Shown here piece after piece: positions 1-8,186 of a stretch of 64,000 nucleotides of DNA. The notes beneath the pieces were generated by a model that saw only the letters and a list, made by a program, of their open reading frames with translations, made no database searches and was not told where the DNA came from. The stretch lies in assembly GCA_019113845.1 (NCBI GenBank), contig DXGQ01000013.1, positions 1-64,000 of the forward strand. The letters run 5' to 3'. A program made the translations under genes and the position numbers. The DNA comes from Candidatus Anaerobutyricum avicola. Its GTDB lineage: Bacteria > Bacillota > Clostridia > Lachnospirales > Lachnospiraceae. Every line of letters starts with the position of its first letter. Within the stretch, counting starts at the first letter, position 1.

Positions 1-11
1 TTCCAAATATA

Positions 12-190
12 CAGATGCCATTCGGAGTGCATACAGTTTCCGACCGCGAGCTGTGAGGGAGGACTGTCTAAGACTTGTGGAAGGCAGGGAGAAAATGCAG
101 AGCGGTTTCTTCCTGCCGATCAGAAAACGTCAGTAGTCCGAGTGAGGGTCGAGTCGGGAGGAACTGTATGAGAACGGATGGCATCGTCTG
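12..190. repeat. Structured intergenic repeat, copy 1 (about 180 bp)
   Basis: First of three related non-coding elements. It begins CAGATGCCAT and ends ATGGCATCGTCTG, so its ends form an imperfect terminal inverted repeat. The core, CGACCGCGAGCTGTGAGGG followed by AGGACTGTCTAAGACTTGTGG, is almost identical to copy 2. A stem GGCAGGGAG pairs with CTTCCTGCC around positions 83-118, followed by a block AGTCCGAGTGAGGGT. The reading frame that crosses it (75-287) has no recognisable protein features and is not called. It could be a non-autonomous mobile element, a structured RNA or a processing/termination element; nothing here decides between these. Confidence 0.7.
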
Positions 191-272
191 TTATATGAGA
201 AACCTGTTATTGCCTCTACAAATCCAAAGTTATGCGGAAAACTTTACAAATCCCCTTTTTCGTACATCCTAT

Positions 273-335
273 GGAAAGTATACTTGACATTTCATCCGAA
301 TGTGTTACAATAAAGATACGGAAAGTAAACTTTCC
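273..335 (+). promoter_or_regulatory. Promoter and likely autoregulatory operators of the XRE/membrane protein operon
   Basis: A good sigma-A promoter is visible: -35 TTGACA at 284-289, 16 bp, -10 TACAAT at 306-311. Two related palindromes surround it. GGAAAGTATACTT (273-285) overlaps the -35 box, and GGAAAGT-AA-ACTTTCC (320-335) lies just downstream of the -10 box. Paired half-sites GGAAAGT/ACTTTCC at both edges of a promoter are the usual layout for repression by a small XRE protein, so the product of the next gene probably binds here. The binding is inferred. Confidence 0.65.
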
Positions 336-353
336 ATCAGAAAGGAGATTCAC

Positions 354-557
354 ATGAAAAACCGGTTAGAAGAACTCCGCAAACAGCGAGGAATCAAACA
401 GGAAGAACTGGCAAACGCATTGGAAGTATCCAGACAGACGATCGGTTCTTTAGAAAACGGACGCTACAATCCGTCGATTCAACTGGCATTCAAGATCGCC
501 AGATACTTTCATATGACAATTGAGGAAATATTTATTTATGAGGAGGATGGACAATGA
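354..557 (+). CDS. Small XRE-family transcriptional regulator
   Basis: A 67-residue Cro/CI-type regulator made of little more than one helix-turn-helix domain. Residues 5-60 hold the five-helix fold, with the recognition part around VSRQTIGSLENGRYNPSI and the typical close FHMTIEEIF. The start at 354 is chosen over an in-frame ATG at 300 because AAAGGAG lies 7-8 bases upstream and the homology begins at MKNRLEELRK. It overlaps the following membrane protein gene as ATGA, so the two are translationally coupled. Small regulators of this type usually repress their own operon, and palindromes in the promoter support that. The signal sensed is unknown. Confidence 0.9.
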   Translation: MKNRLEELRKQRGIKQEELANALEVSRQTIGSLENGRYNPSIQLAFKIARYFHMTIEEIFIYEEDGQ

Positions 558-982
558 AAAAAATGACAAAATACGCAACCATCATTCTGGGATTACTTCT
601 TTGGGCTGTAGGCTTTTACCTGTTAAAAGCGGGTATTGATCCGCAGGGAATACTGAGAGCAGTTCCTTATGTCTTCATCAGTTTTGGCTGCGGTTTGTTT
701 GGGTATGGTATGGGAGATGTACTTTCTGCACGAGCCCTCAACAGCGACCCTGCATTAAAGAAGAAACTGGACATTGAAACAAACGATGAACGCAATGTGA
801 CCATCGCAAACAAGGCAAAAGGAAAGGCCTTCGACATGATGACCTTTGTCTACGGGGCTTTAATGGTATCTTTCGCTCTCATGGGAATCGATATCATTGC
901 CGTACTTCTCCTTGTTTTTGCTTATCTTTTTGTTCACGGCTTTGCCCTCTACTATCGTTTTAAATTTGAAAAAGAAATGTAA
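554..982 (+). CDS. Small membrane protein coupled to an XRE regulator
   Basis: A 142-residue protein with about four predicted membrane segments: roughly residues 7-25, 36-55, 94-112 and 115-133. Between the second and third lies a conserved-looking cytosolic stretch containing ETNDERN and IANKAKGKAFD. This DERN-type arrangement is common in short Firmicute membrane proteins encoded next to XRE regulators, but I cannot give a function. The ATG overlaps the TGA of the regulator gene and GAGGAGG lies just upstream. The pair may form a small stress or envelope-sensing module. It is bracketed by two direct copies of the structured repeat. Confidence 0.8.
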   Translation: MKKMTKYATIILGLLLWAVGFYLLKAGIDPQGILRAVPYVFISFGCGLFGYGMGDVLSARALNSDPALKKKLDIETNDERNVTIANKAKGKAFDMMTFVYGALMVSFALMGIDIIAVLLLVFAYLFVHGFALYYRFKFEKEM

Positions 983-1091
983 AGAGAACCTGTCTGCGCC
1001 CTTACGGCCTCGTCTGTCTCCCCACCTCATCTGCCGCCACATTGTACAGGATTTTGTAGAGGTAGAAGGAAACAGATGCTTTTACACAGCA

Positions 1092-1271
1092 CAGATGACG
1101 TTTTGGGCACATATGGCTTTCGACCGCGAGCTGTGAGGGAGGACTGTCTAAGACTTGTGGACAGCAGGGAGAAAATGCAAAGCGGCTTCTCCCTGCCGAT
1201 CAAAAAACGTCAATAGTCCGAACTGAGGGTGTCGGCGGACGAAGCGGCACGGGCGCCCCCGCCGGCGTCTG
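1092..1271. repeat. Structured intergenic repeat, copy 2
   Basis: Close relative of copy 1 in the same orientation. It begins CAGATGACGTTTTGGGC and ends CGCCGGCGTCTG. The internal stem is GCAGGGAG paired with CTCCCTGC (near 1167-1195). Compared with copy 1, a G-U pair in the stem is replaced by G-C, so pairing is kept although the sequence differs. The element ends 5 bp before the stop codon of hisC on the opposite strand. The remainder of the 983-1276 interval holds no other feature I can support. Confidence 0.7.
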
Positions 1272-1276
1272 ACTAT

Positions 1277-2332
1277 CTACCGTCCCAGATACTCCCGCAG
1301 GAAGGCCAGCAGTCGTTCCATTTCTTCATCGGTTCCGATCGTGATCCGCAGATAGTTATCAATACGCTCTTTCGGGAAGTAGCGCACATAGATGTTTTCA
1401 GCGCGGGCGGCCTCGAAGATCTCACATGCCGGTACGGATTCGTGGGTGGCGAACAGGAAGTTCGCCTTTGAGTCCGGGAAGGTAAATCCGAGGCTTCGCA
1501 TCTCGTCTTTGAACCATTCTCTCGTGGCGATGATCTTTCCGGTCATCTCCTTAAAGTAATCGTCGTCCTCCACGGAGGCCGCGCCCAGCAAGATGGACGG
1601 CTGGTTCATGGTGTAGGAGTTAAAGGAATATTTCACATCGTGGAGAGCACGGATCAGTTCCGGGGAGCCCATGGCGTAGCCGATGCGAAGTCCGGCCAGG
1701 GAGCGGGATTTGGAGAAGGTCTGCACCACCAGCAGATTCTCGTAGTCGGCAAGCAGGCTCTGGGCCGTCTCGCCGCCAAAGTCAATGTAGGCCTCATCCA
1801 CGATGACGATCACATCCTGGTTGTGATCGAGAATATCCCGGATGTCGGCAAGGGGCATCAGGATACCTGTCGGCGCGTTGGGGTTCGGAAATATAACGCC
1901 GCCATTTTCTCCGTAATAGTCTTCTTTTCGTATCCGGAAGTCAGCGTCCAGCGCCTTTGTCTCGTAAGGAATCCGGAACAGATCCGCCCACACATCGTAG
2001 AAGGAATAGGTGATATCCGGGAACAGGATCGGTTTTTCGCTGTTAAAAAATGTGAGAAAGGACAGCGCCAGCACGTCGTCGGAGCCGACGCCCACAAAGA
2101 CCTGATCACGGCCGATGCCCTTATAGTCAGCGATGGCATTGACCAGCCGGGCGGCTGTCGGGTCCGGGTACAGCCGGAGATTATCGATCTGACTGCACAT
2201 TTCCTGCACCTTCGGGGAAGGCGGGTATGGGTTCTCGTTGGTATTTAACTTGATCACATCCGTCTGTTTCGGCTGTTCGCCCGGCACGTAAGGTACGACC
2301 TGACGGATATTTTTCTTCCATTCTTTCATCAT
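1277..2332 (-). CDS. hisC: Histidinol-phosphate aminotransferase
   Basis: A 351-residue PLP-dependent class II aminotransferase that converts imidazole-acetol phosphate and glutamate to histidinol phosphate. It contains the N-terminal LNTNENPYPPSP motif, YPDPTAARL, the aspartate motif IVDEAYIDF, the Schiff-base lysine in TFSKSRSLAGLRIGY and the C-terminal YLRITIGT. An in-frame ATG at 2392 would add 20 residues without homology; the start at 2332 has AAGGAG 8 bases upstream and gives the family length. No other his gene is adjacent, so it may serve histidine or a related aromatic amino-acid transamination. It lies downstream of prfA with a gap of 86 bp. Confidence 0.92.
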   Translation of the reverse strand: MMKEWKKNIRQVVPYVPGEQPKQTDVIKLNTNENPYPPSPKVQEMCSQIDNLRLYPDPTAARLVNAIADYKGIGRDQVFVGVGSDDVLALSFLTFFNSEKPILFPDITYSFYDVWADLFRIPYETKALDADFRIRKEDYYGENGGVIFPNPNAPTGILMPLADIRDILDHNQDVIVIVDEAYIDFGGETAQSLLADYENLLVVQTFSKSRSLAGLRIGYAMGSPELIRALHDVKYSFNSYTMNQPSILLGAASVEDDDYFKEMTGKIIATREWFKDEMRSLGFTFPDSKANFLFATHESVPACEIFEAARAENIYVRYFPKERIDNYLRITIGTDEEMERLLAFLREYLGR

Positions 2333-2418
2333 ATCTGTATCTCCTTGTCTTTTTACAGCATTGGCCGCGACTGTGCGTTTCTGCTGCACCATCGCGGCCT
2401 CTGGGTTTCTATATGGAA

Positions 2419-3498
2419 TTATGGCTGCATCTCCTGTAATTTGCTCAGCTTCGCTGCCTGATCCGCTGCGGTCAGGCTGTCGATGATCTCATCCAGATCT
2501 CCGCTTAAGATGCTCTCCAGTTTGTGAAGGGTCAGCTTGATCCTGTGGTCGGTGACACGGCCCTGCGGGAAGTTATAAGTACGGATCTTCTCCGCGCGAT
2601 CGCCGGTACCGATCTGGCTCTTTCGAAGCTCCGCTTCCGCGTCATGGGCTTTGGCGGACTCCATCTCATAGAGTCTCGCGCGGAGCACCTTGATCGCTTT
2701 TTCCTTATTTTTGAGCTGAGACTTCTCGTCCTGACAGGAAACGACGATACCTGTCGGGATATGCGTCAGACGAACTGCGGAGTCTGTGGTGTTGACGCAC
2801 TGTCCGCCGTTTCCGGAAGCACGGAACACGTCGAACCGGCAGTCGTTCATATCCAGATGCACATCCACCTCTTCTGCCTCCGGCATGATCGCCACCGTGA
2901 TCGTGGAAGTATGGATTCTTCCGCCGGACTCTGTGGCCGGGATTCTCTGTACCCGGTGCACGCCACTCTCGTATTTGAGCCGGGAGTAAGCACCATGACC
3001 GGTGATCATAAAGGAAACTTCCTTAAATCCGCCGATCCCGTTTTCATTGACGTCGATAAACTCTGTCTTCCACCGTTTGGACTCGGCGTAGGACTTATAC
3101 ATACGGTAAATCTCCGCCGCGAAGAGCGCTGCCTCGTCTCCGCCGGCGCCGGCACGGATCTCCACGATAACGTTCTTGTCATCGTTCGGGTCTTTCGGAA
3201 GAAGAAGAATTTTTAATTCCTCCTCACATCTCGCCTCCGCTGCCTTCGCGTCGGACAGTTCTTCTTTTAACATCTCGCGCATTTCCTCATCGCTCTCGGC
3301 TTCCAGCATCTCCAGGCTGTCCTCGATAGTCTGTTTTGCGTCTTTATATTCATTATATTTCTCTACGATAGGCGTCAGCTCATTTTGTTCTTTCATGAGA
3401 TTGCGAAATCTCGTCTGATCGTTGACCACGTCCGGCTCACTGAGCTCTTCCATGACCTCTTCCAGACGTTTTACCAGATCTTCCAGTCTGTCAAACAT
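2419..3498 (-). CDS. prfA: Peptide chain release factor 1
   Basis: RF1 recognises UAA and UAG stop codons in the ribosomal A site and triggers peptide release. At 359 residues it has the standard length. The codon-recognition PAT tripeptide is at 187-189 inside [10 protein letters not shown], which marks RF1 rather than RF2, and the catalytic GGQ is at 231-233 inside SGNGGQCVN. The N-terminal 110 residues are the acidic coiled-coil domain 1. It follows prmC, whose product methylates the glutamine of this GGQ, so enzyme and substrate are encoded together. Confidence 0.97.
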   Translation of the reverse strand: MFDRLEDLVKRLEEVMEELSEPDVVNDQTRFRNLMKEQNELTPIVEKYNEYKDAKQTIEDSLEMLEAESDEEMREMLKEELSDAKAAEARCEEELKILLLPKDPNDDKNVIVEIRAGAGGDEAALFAAEIYRMYKSYAESKRWKTEFIDVNENGIGGFKEVSFMITGHGAYSRLKYESGVHRVQRIPATESGGRIHTSTITVAIMPEAEEVDVHLDMNDCRFDVFRASGNGGQCVNTTDSAVRLTHIPTGIVVSCQDEKSQLKNKEKAIKVLRARLYEMESAKAHDAEAELRKSQIGTGDRAEKIRTYNFPQGRVTDHRIKLTLHKLESILSGDLDEIIDSLTAADQAAKLSKLQEMQP

Positions 3499-3692
3499 AC
3501 GATACCTCCTGTTTTATCGATATCAGTAATCTATTTTATCGTTATTGGTAATCTATCATTGGGGCAGAATACTCTGCTCCCGGTATCCTTCTATTAATAC
3601 AGCAAATGTCACGCATCCGCGCAAATACATCTGCCTGCCGGTACTTCTCCAGACGGCAAATGTATCTGTCCGCCGCCAGTCTACCTGCCGCG

Positions 3693-4637
3693 CTAAGGCT
3701 CCTTCTTGCCCGGCCAGCGGCCCAGAGCGATGCGGTCCAGTCCTGCCAGATCCTTTTTGACCTCTGCCTCTTCAAACCCGCATTCCTCCAATATAGAAAG
3801 AAGGGCTTCTCCCTGCTCCTGACCGATCTCAAAAAGCAGCCAGCCGCCGGGACGCAGGTAATTTGCCGCTTCCTCTGTGATCCTGCGGTAAAAATACAGA
3901 CCGTCTTCGGCGCCATCCAGCGCCAGCCGCGGCTCATACTCTTTTACTTCCGGCATCAGTCCTTCGATGACGCGGAAAGGAATGTACGGCGGGTTTGACA
4001 GGATGTAGTCAAAACTTCCCTGTACATTTTCAAACAGATCGCTCTCCTCCAACCGGACGGCAGCGCCGAGATTCCAGGCATTTTTCTTTGCCACGGCAAG
4101 GGCGCCCTCCGACACATCCGACAGCGTCACTTCCGCCTCCGGGCAGAGAAGTTTGACGCTGATGCCGATGCAGCCGCTGCCGGTGCACATGTCAAGTACC
4201 CGGCAGAAAACCGGTCTGTCCGTCTCTTCCCCGTGCCTTTTTTCCGGCAGCCCGCTCTGTCCGCCGGCGCTCTGCTCCTCGTTTGCCGACTTCCGCTCCT
4301 TTAAGGTCTGCCGTATCTTCTCCACGGCAAGCTCCACCAGGCACTCGGTATCCTGCCGGGGGATCAGCACCCGGTCATCAACAGCAAAGGAATACCCCAT
4401 AAACTCGCAGCTTCCCATGAGATACTGCAGGGGAATGCGCTGTTCCCGCTCACGAAGAACGGCATCCAGATCCCGCCAGGCTTCCTCCGGAACATTTCTG
4501 TCCGGATCCATAAAATACTCTGCCCGGCCGATGCCGAGCTTCCATTCAAGCAGCATCCAGGTCTCATATTCAAAATCTTCGATTCCGGCTTTTTGCAGTC
4601 GTTTCTGTATTTTTTCTCTGACCTCTTTTATTGTCAT
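3693..4637 (-). CDS. prmC: Release factor glutamine methyltransferase
   Basis: PrmC (HemK) uses S-adenosylmethionine to N5-methylate the GGQ glutamine of RF1 and RF2. The N-terminal substrate-recognition helices span residues 1-75, followed by LIPRQDTECLVE, the SAM-binding LDMCTGSGCIGI (about 148-159) and the catalytic NPPY at 215-218 in LSNPPYIPF. It is 314 residues, longer than most homologues because a hydrophilic insert (about 113-142, rich in K, E, S and G) separates the recognition domain from the Rossmann fold. The upstream gene is DUF1385 and the downstream gene is prfA, a standard clostridial order. Confidence 0.95.
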   Translation of the reverse strand: MTIKEVREKIQKRLQKAGIEDFEYETWMLLEWKLGIGRAEYFMDPDRNVPEEAWRDLDAVLREREQRIPLQYLMGSCEFMGYSFAVDDRVLIPRQDTECLVELAVEKIRQTLKERKSANEEQSAGGQSGLPEKRHGEETDRPVFCRVLDMCTGSGCIGISVKLLCPEAEVTLSDVSEGALAVAKKNAWNLGAAVRLEESDLFENVQGSFDYILSNPPYIPFRVIEGLMPEVKEYEPRLALDGAEDGLYFYRRITEEAANYLRPGGWLLFEIGQEQGEALLSILEECGFEEAEVKKDLAGLDRIALGRWPGKKEP

Positions 4638-4733
4638 ACTCCAACCTCCCGGTATCCGCGCAGCGTGGATGTCCCTGTGGTCACATCTTTCACGCGGACA
4701 GTTCCCACACCGTTTCCTCTGTGGTCATGCCGT

Positions 4734-5681
4734 TCAGTCTTCCAGTTCTCCGTTCCGCATGGCCTTCACATATTCCCTCCAGTCGAGAACTCCTTCCACT
4801 GACGCGATGGCCACCTCCAGCATGGAGTCATCCGGCTCCTTTGTAGTGAAATACTGCAGAGACATCCCCGGCTTACTTAAAATATTCATGATCCTGGAAT
4901 CGCTTCTGCCCGCCAGACGGATGAACTCGTAGGAGATCCCGGCAATGACAGGGACCAGAAGCACCCGAAGCAACATTTTCAGCAGAGGCTGATCCACGCG
5001 GATAAACAGAAAGACAATGATGCTGACAATCATGACGATCAGCAGAAAACTGGTACCGCAGCGTTTATGAAACCGGGAATACTTCCGGATATTTTCCGGC
5101 GTCAGATCCTCACCGTGCTCCAGACAGTTGATGGTTTTATGCTCCGCCCCGTGGTACATGAACACCCGGCGGATATCTTCCATTCTGGAGATCAGGCAGA
5201 TATACAGCAGAAAGATACCCACCCGGATGACGCCCTCGATCAGCGTGCGGACCGTATAAGAGGAGATCACTCCCTCCAGCAGCGTGGAGAGATAAAACGG
5301 CAGCAGCATGAAAATGCCGACAGCCAGGATCACGGAAACCGCGATGGTCACTCCCATGATCACGCTCTCCAGCTTATCGCCAAAGATCCGTGTGAGCGCC
5401 TGTTCAAATCTTCCCGGCTCCTGCTCTTCTTCCTCCTCTTCGTAAAAGGAAGAGGAAAATGCCAGTGTCTTCATGCCGACGTACAGGGACTCGACAAACG
5501 TCACCACACCCCGGATGATCGGCAGGCGACAGATGGCATACCGGCTCTCCATACTCTCATACTCATCTTTCATGACCTCTATCTCGTTATTGGGCTTCCG
5601 GACAGCCACGGCGTACTCCTTTTTATTTTTCATCATGACGCCTTCCATGACTGCCTGCCCACCGATACTTGTTCTCTTCAA
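4734..5681 (-). CDS. DUF1385 membrane protein (YqhQ-like)
   Basis: A 315-residue integral membrane protein of the DUF1385/YqhQ family, found next to prmC, prfA and rpmE in many Firmicutes. It opens with the family motif IGGQAVMEGVMMK. Predicted membrane segments lie near residues 110-135, 143-165, 210-230 and 235-255. The conserved YHGAEHKTINC and HKRCGTSF blocks between them contain His and Cys residues that could bind metal. The C-terminus carries SKPGMSLQYFTTKEPDD. Its biochemical role is not established. The conserved linkage to release-factor genes suggests co-expression, not necessarily a shared function. Confidence 0.9.
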   Translation of the reverse strand: MKRTSIGGQAVMEGVMMKNKKEYAVAVRKPNNEIEVMKDEYESMESRYAICRLPIIRGVVTFVESLYVGMKTLAFSSSFYEEEEEEQEPGRFEQALTRIFGDKLESVIMGVTIAVSVILAVGIFMLLPFYLSTLLEGVISSYTVRTLIEGVIRVGIFLLYICLISRMEDIRRVFMYHGAEHKTINCLEHGEDLTPENIRKYSRFHKRCGTSFLLIVMIVSIIVFLFIRVDQPLLKMLLRVLLVPVIAGISYEFIRLAGRSDSRIMNILSKPGMSLQYFTTKEPDDSMLEVAIASVEGVLDWREYVKAMRNGELED

Positions 5682-5869
5682 ATGGATTCCTCCCTTCGTC
5701 TCCGAAACATGCGCCCGCTCCGCGTCAGTCGCCAGTAAAAGGCATCTTCCTGCGGCTCTGCCGGTACATTTTCGGGAAAGCTCCGTGTAAAGAGAAAGCG
5801 ACGACGCCTAAATCACGATACACTTCATCATGATACCAGCGCCGCCGCCTCTATAAAACCATATGGTTA

Positions 5870-6076
5870 TTATTCCTGAGTGATGCCATACTTACGATTG
5901 AACTTGTCAATACGTCCACGAGCCTTAGCAGCCTTCTGCTGTCCTGTGTAAAATGAATGACATTTAGAACAAATCTCTACATGGATATCTTCCTTTGTAG
6001 AACCTGTAACAAACTCGTTGCCGCAGTTGCAGACAACCTTTGCCTGATAATATTTTGGATGGATTCCTTCACGCAT
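5870..6076 (-). CDS. rpmE: 50S ribosomal protein L31 (zinc-binding type)
   Basis: A 68-residue large-subunit ribosomal protein. It begins [10 protein letters not shown] and keeps the cysteines of the zinc-binding form of L31, in VCNCG and [10 protein letters not shown]. The start at 6076 replaces a longer frame from 6109: the ATGCGTGAAGG start matches the family N-terminus and follows a GGAGAGGTG ribosome site. It is transcribed from its own extended -10 promoter at 6158-6186 with a leader of about 75 bases that holds a perfect palindrome. It heads the rpmE, DUF1385, prmC, prfA cluster. Confidence 0.97.
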   Translation of the reverse strand: MREGIHPKYYQAKVVCNCGNEFVTGSTKEDIHVEICSKCHSFYTGQQKAAKARGRIDKFNRKYGITQE

Positions 6077-6114
6077 CTTCTTCACCTCTCCTAAACCTAT
6101 ATCTTTCATCTATC

Positions 6115-6132
6115 ATTGATGCAAGCATCAAT
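6115..6132 (-). promoter_or_regulatory. Palindrome in the rpmE leader
   Basis: A perfect inverted repeat, ATTGATGC-AA-GCATCAAT, lies between the rpmE promoter and its start codon. In RNA it would form an 8-bp stem about 40 bases upstream of the AUG. Firmicute L31 genes are known to carry structured autoregulatory leaders, so this could be part of such a leader. An operator for a dimeric repressor is the alternative. Confidence 0.5.
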
Positions 6133-6157
6133 TATCATCGTTACAAACAGCTTTTTC

Positions 6158-6186
6158 ATTATAGCATAGCTCTTTTGTAAGCGCAA
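6158..6186 (-). promoter_or_regulatory. rpmE promoter with extended -10
   Basis: Reading the minus strand: -35 TTGCGC (6186-6181), 17 bp, then TATAAT (6163-6158). The -10 box is preceded by TGC, which makes it an extended -10 (TGnTATAAT). This fits the high expression needed for a ribosomal protein gene. Confidence 0.6.
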
Positions 6187-6256
6187 GGAAAAAATTTATA
6201 AAATATCAGCCACAATTTTCAGAATATATTTCCTTTTCTGCAAAAAATTAAGTATA

Positions 6257-6604
6257 TTACCATCTTCTCTCCCCTTCTTTCAGTCGAATCATGAGATTGG
6301 CAATGAGCATCTGGTCTTTCTTTTCCATGGCGGCATAGATCCCCTCCGGAAAGGAAGGATCCGTCCCCCGCTCTCTCTCCTCATGAAGATGAAAAATCAT
6401 ATTCTCGCTGACGCCCAGCGCCTTGGCTATGTAAGGGATGGCATCGCATGGCGGCTTTCTCGTTCCCCGCTCCCACTTATAATAGGTATCCGCTGACAGC
6501 TCATACCCGTAATCGTTGATCCTGTCCACGATCCTGGCTACACTTAAACGCCCCTTTTTCTTTCGTATTTCTCTGAGATTCTCTCCGATATTCTCACGAA
6601 ACAC
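6257..6604 (-). CDS. XRE-family helix-turn-helix regulator
   Basis: A 115-residue protein with an N-terminal helix-turn-helix (residues 5-70) and a helical tail. The DNA-binding part includes ENLREIRKKKGRLSVARIV, a Tyr-rich second helix and YYKWERGTRKPP, the recognition helix plus the usual exit turn. The tail (about 75-115) has DQMLIANLMIRLKEGE, a common C-terminal motif of clostridial XRE proteins. It is divergent from the gene at 6816 and may control it or itself. The target is unknown. Confidence 0.85.
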   Translation of the reverse strand: MFRENIGENLREIRKKKGRLSVARIVDRINDYGYELSADTYYKWERGTRKPPCDAIPYIAKALGVSENMIFHLHEERERGTDPSFPEGIYAAMEKKDQMLIANLMIRLKEGERRW

Positions 6605-6815
6605 TTATCCTGCCTCCTTTTTCTTTGACCGTTTTTCCGCCGCCCCGCGGACAGCGAAAGGCAGCGATCCTGTCCAAAAATCTCTTCTCCTTTGGACAGA
6701 TTAAACCTACTCAAAAATTATAACATAATGTATCATTTTTAAATAGAAACTGTCGTGCACACTTTTCTGACAGGATAATAAAAAATCAGACAAATTTAGA
6801 AAGGGGCAAAAACAA

Positions 6816-7271
6816 ATGTACTCTGATTTACTATTACCGCATCTCAAACGCGAGATGATTGAAAATTATTTTGAAATATGCTGCTATTTCATCATGACAA
6901 AACGTTTCGAACAACAGGAAGACCTTCTCCGGTTGAATTACTACAAATCCCTTCTTCTCACAGAATCTTTTCCGCAGCGATCCAGAAACAGCAAGCTGGA
7001 TCTGGAAATCATCTCCTGTACGAAGGATGTCAAAAATCAGCTTCTCCATACATATCCGCCGGAATTCATCATTCGCATCATTGATTCCGGCATTCATGTA
7101 TTTTTCGATAAAATGGAACGGTACGCCGCCATTGACGTGCGGCTGCGCAGCCTGCCGGAACTTTATACCTTTTTTACCGCCATATCGCCGGTCATCATAG
7201 AAAAGCTCCAACGGACCATCCGCCGGGAGTTTCAGGACTCTTCTGACCAGGCGGCTGTCGGTGATGCATGA
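6816..7271 (+). CDS. Hypothetical cytosolic protein
   Basis: A 151-residue, mostly helical soluble protein I do not recognise. It has no signal peptide or membrane segment, and is rich in aromatic and charged residues (MYSDLLLPHLKREMIENYF at the start). A ribosome site AAAGGGG lies about 8 bases upstream of the ATG, and codon use looks normal for the window, which supports a real gene. It is divergently arranged with the XRE gene at 6604 and convergent with the CpXC gene at 7335, 63 bp away. Confidence 0.7.
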   Translation: MYSDLLLPHLKREMIENYFEICCYFIMTKRFEQQEDLLRLNYYKSLLLTESFPQRSRNSKLDLEIISCTKDVKNQLLHTYPPEFIIRIIDSGIHVFFDKMERYAAIDVRLRSLPELYTFFTAISPVIIEKLQRTIRREFQDSSDQAAVGDA

Positions 7272-7334
7272 TCCGGGATGTCCTGCCTTCCGGACTTCTT
7301 CTGCATCGGTCAGGGAGATCTGTCTTTCTGTCTG

Positions 7335-7976
7335 TCAGTTCCTTTGAAAATAAATGTCACCCGCCCACTTCATATCTACCTTCATAAAGGTATCTGTGGA
7401 GTGGGCTTTGATCTGCCGGTCAAACTGTGTGGCGGTACTTCTGTACAGCTTCAGGTCAAACGGCATCCTTCCGATCCCCTTCTTTTCGAAAAAGACAAGG
7501 AAATACATATGATTGCCATTATAATCAAAGAGAATGTTCTGCAGTGTATCCTCCTTCATCTCCTTTTCCAGGCGGCGCAGATAGGCGATCTTTACCATCT
7601 CAACCACACGGTCATCGAGCAGATTCTCGGCGATCATGATCTTTTCCTTGAGGTCGTTGATATTGTCCACCACCCGAAGCGTCATTCCCTTTTTTCGCTC
7701 CCACTCTTCAAACTGCCGCATATCCGTCTCCTCCGTGGACAGACAGATGAGCAGCTTCTTTTTGCTGTCCAGATATATGCTCTCGTACGTGAGCGGGGCA
7801 ACCAGATCGCAGTTTTCGCAGTCAAAATTGAAAATGCGGTTCTTCAAAATGTCTTCCTTCATCTCCGGTTTTTCCGTGACATTAATGAGGGAATACTTCT
7901 TTAAATGATGGGCATGTCCGCATTTCGGACATTTTAATTCTTCTATACTATACTGTGTGAGATTATCTTTTGACAT
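7335..7976 (-). CDS. CpXC-domain protein
   Basis: A 213-residue protein that starts with a CpXC-type zinc-ribbon-like module: ELKCPKCGHAHHLKKYSLINV (about residues 13-33) and FNFDCENCDL (about 49-58) give two CxxC pairs. The rest is an alpha/beta C-terminal part with a YLVFF segment and no catalytic motif I can name. CpXC proteins are widespread in anaerobic Firmicutes and their role is unknown. It diverges from bioY, with the BirA operator in the gap, but there is no reason to link it to biotin metabolism. Confidence 0.8.
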   Translation of the reverse strand: MSKDNLTQYSIEELKCPKCGHAHHLKKYSLINVTEKPEMKEDILKNRIFNFDCENCDLVAPLTYESIYLDSKKKLLICLSTEETDMRQFEEWERKKGMTLRVVDNINDLKEKIMIAENLLDDRVVEMVKIAYLRRLEKEMKEDTLQNILFDYNGNHMYFLVFFEKKGIGRMPFDLKLYRSTATQFDRQIKAHSTDTFMKVDMKWAGDIYFQRN

Positions 7977-8003
7977 GTGTTCTGCCTCCCTTTTTCAGTT
8001 TTT

Positions 8004-8059
8004 ATTGTTAACCATTATCACATTTTATGGTTGACAATTATTTCTGATACCTTTATGAT
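8004..8059 (+). promoter_or_regulatory. BirA operator overlapping the bioY promoter
   Basis: The half-sites ATTGTTAACC (8004-8013) and GGTTGACAAT (8029-8038), separated by 15 bp, match the biotin-repressor operator pattern. TTGACA inside the second half-site (8031-8036) is also a consensus -35 box; after 17 bp comes -10 TATGAT (8054-8059). Biotin-loaded BirA bound here would block RNA polymerase directly. The downstream gene is a biotin transporter, which agrees with the assignment. Confidence 0.85.
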
Positions 8060-8186
8060 AGTCGTGTAAATTCTGATGTACCGCAGGCATCCGCATTTAC
8101 TTTTCGTTTAAATCTTATCATACAACTATCCGCCCAAATAAGCAAATGCTTTCCCCGCGGATAGGGATAAAAAGGAGGACAACATT

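Noticed and set aside
75-287. Open frame across repeat copy 1
   Set aside because: It has no ribosome site and no protein-like composition, and it is explained by the non-coding repeat, which diverges in this frame in copy 2.
1229-2248. Plus-strand frames opposite hisC
   Set aside because: They are shadows of a well-conserved aminotransferase on the other strand.
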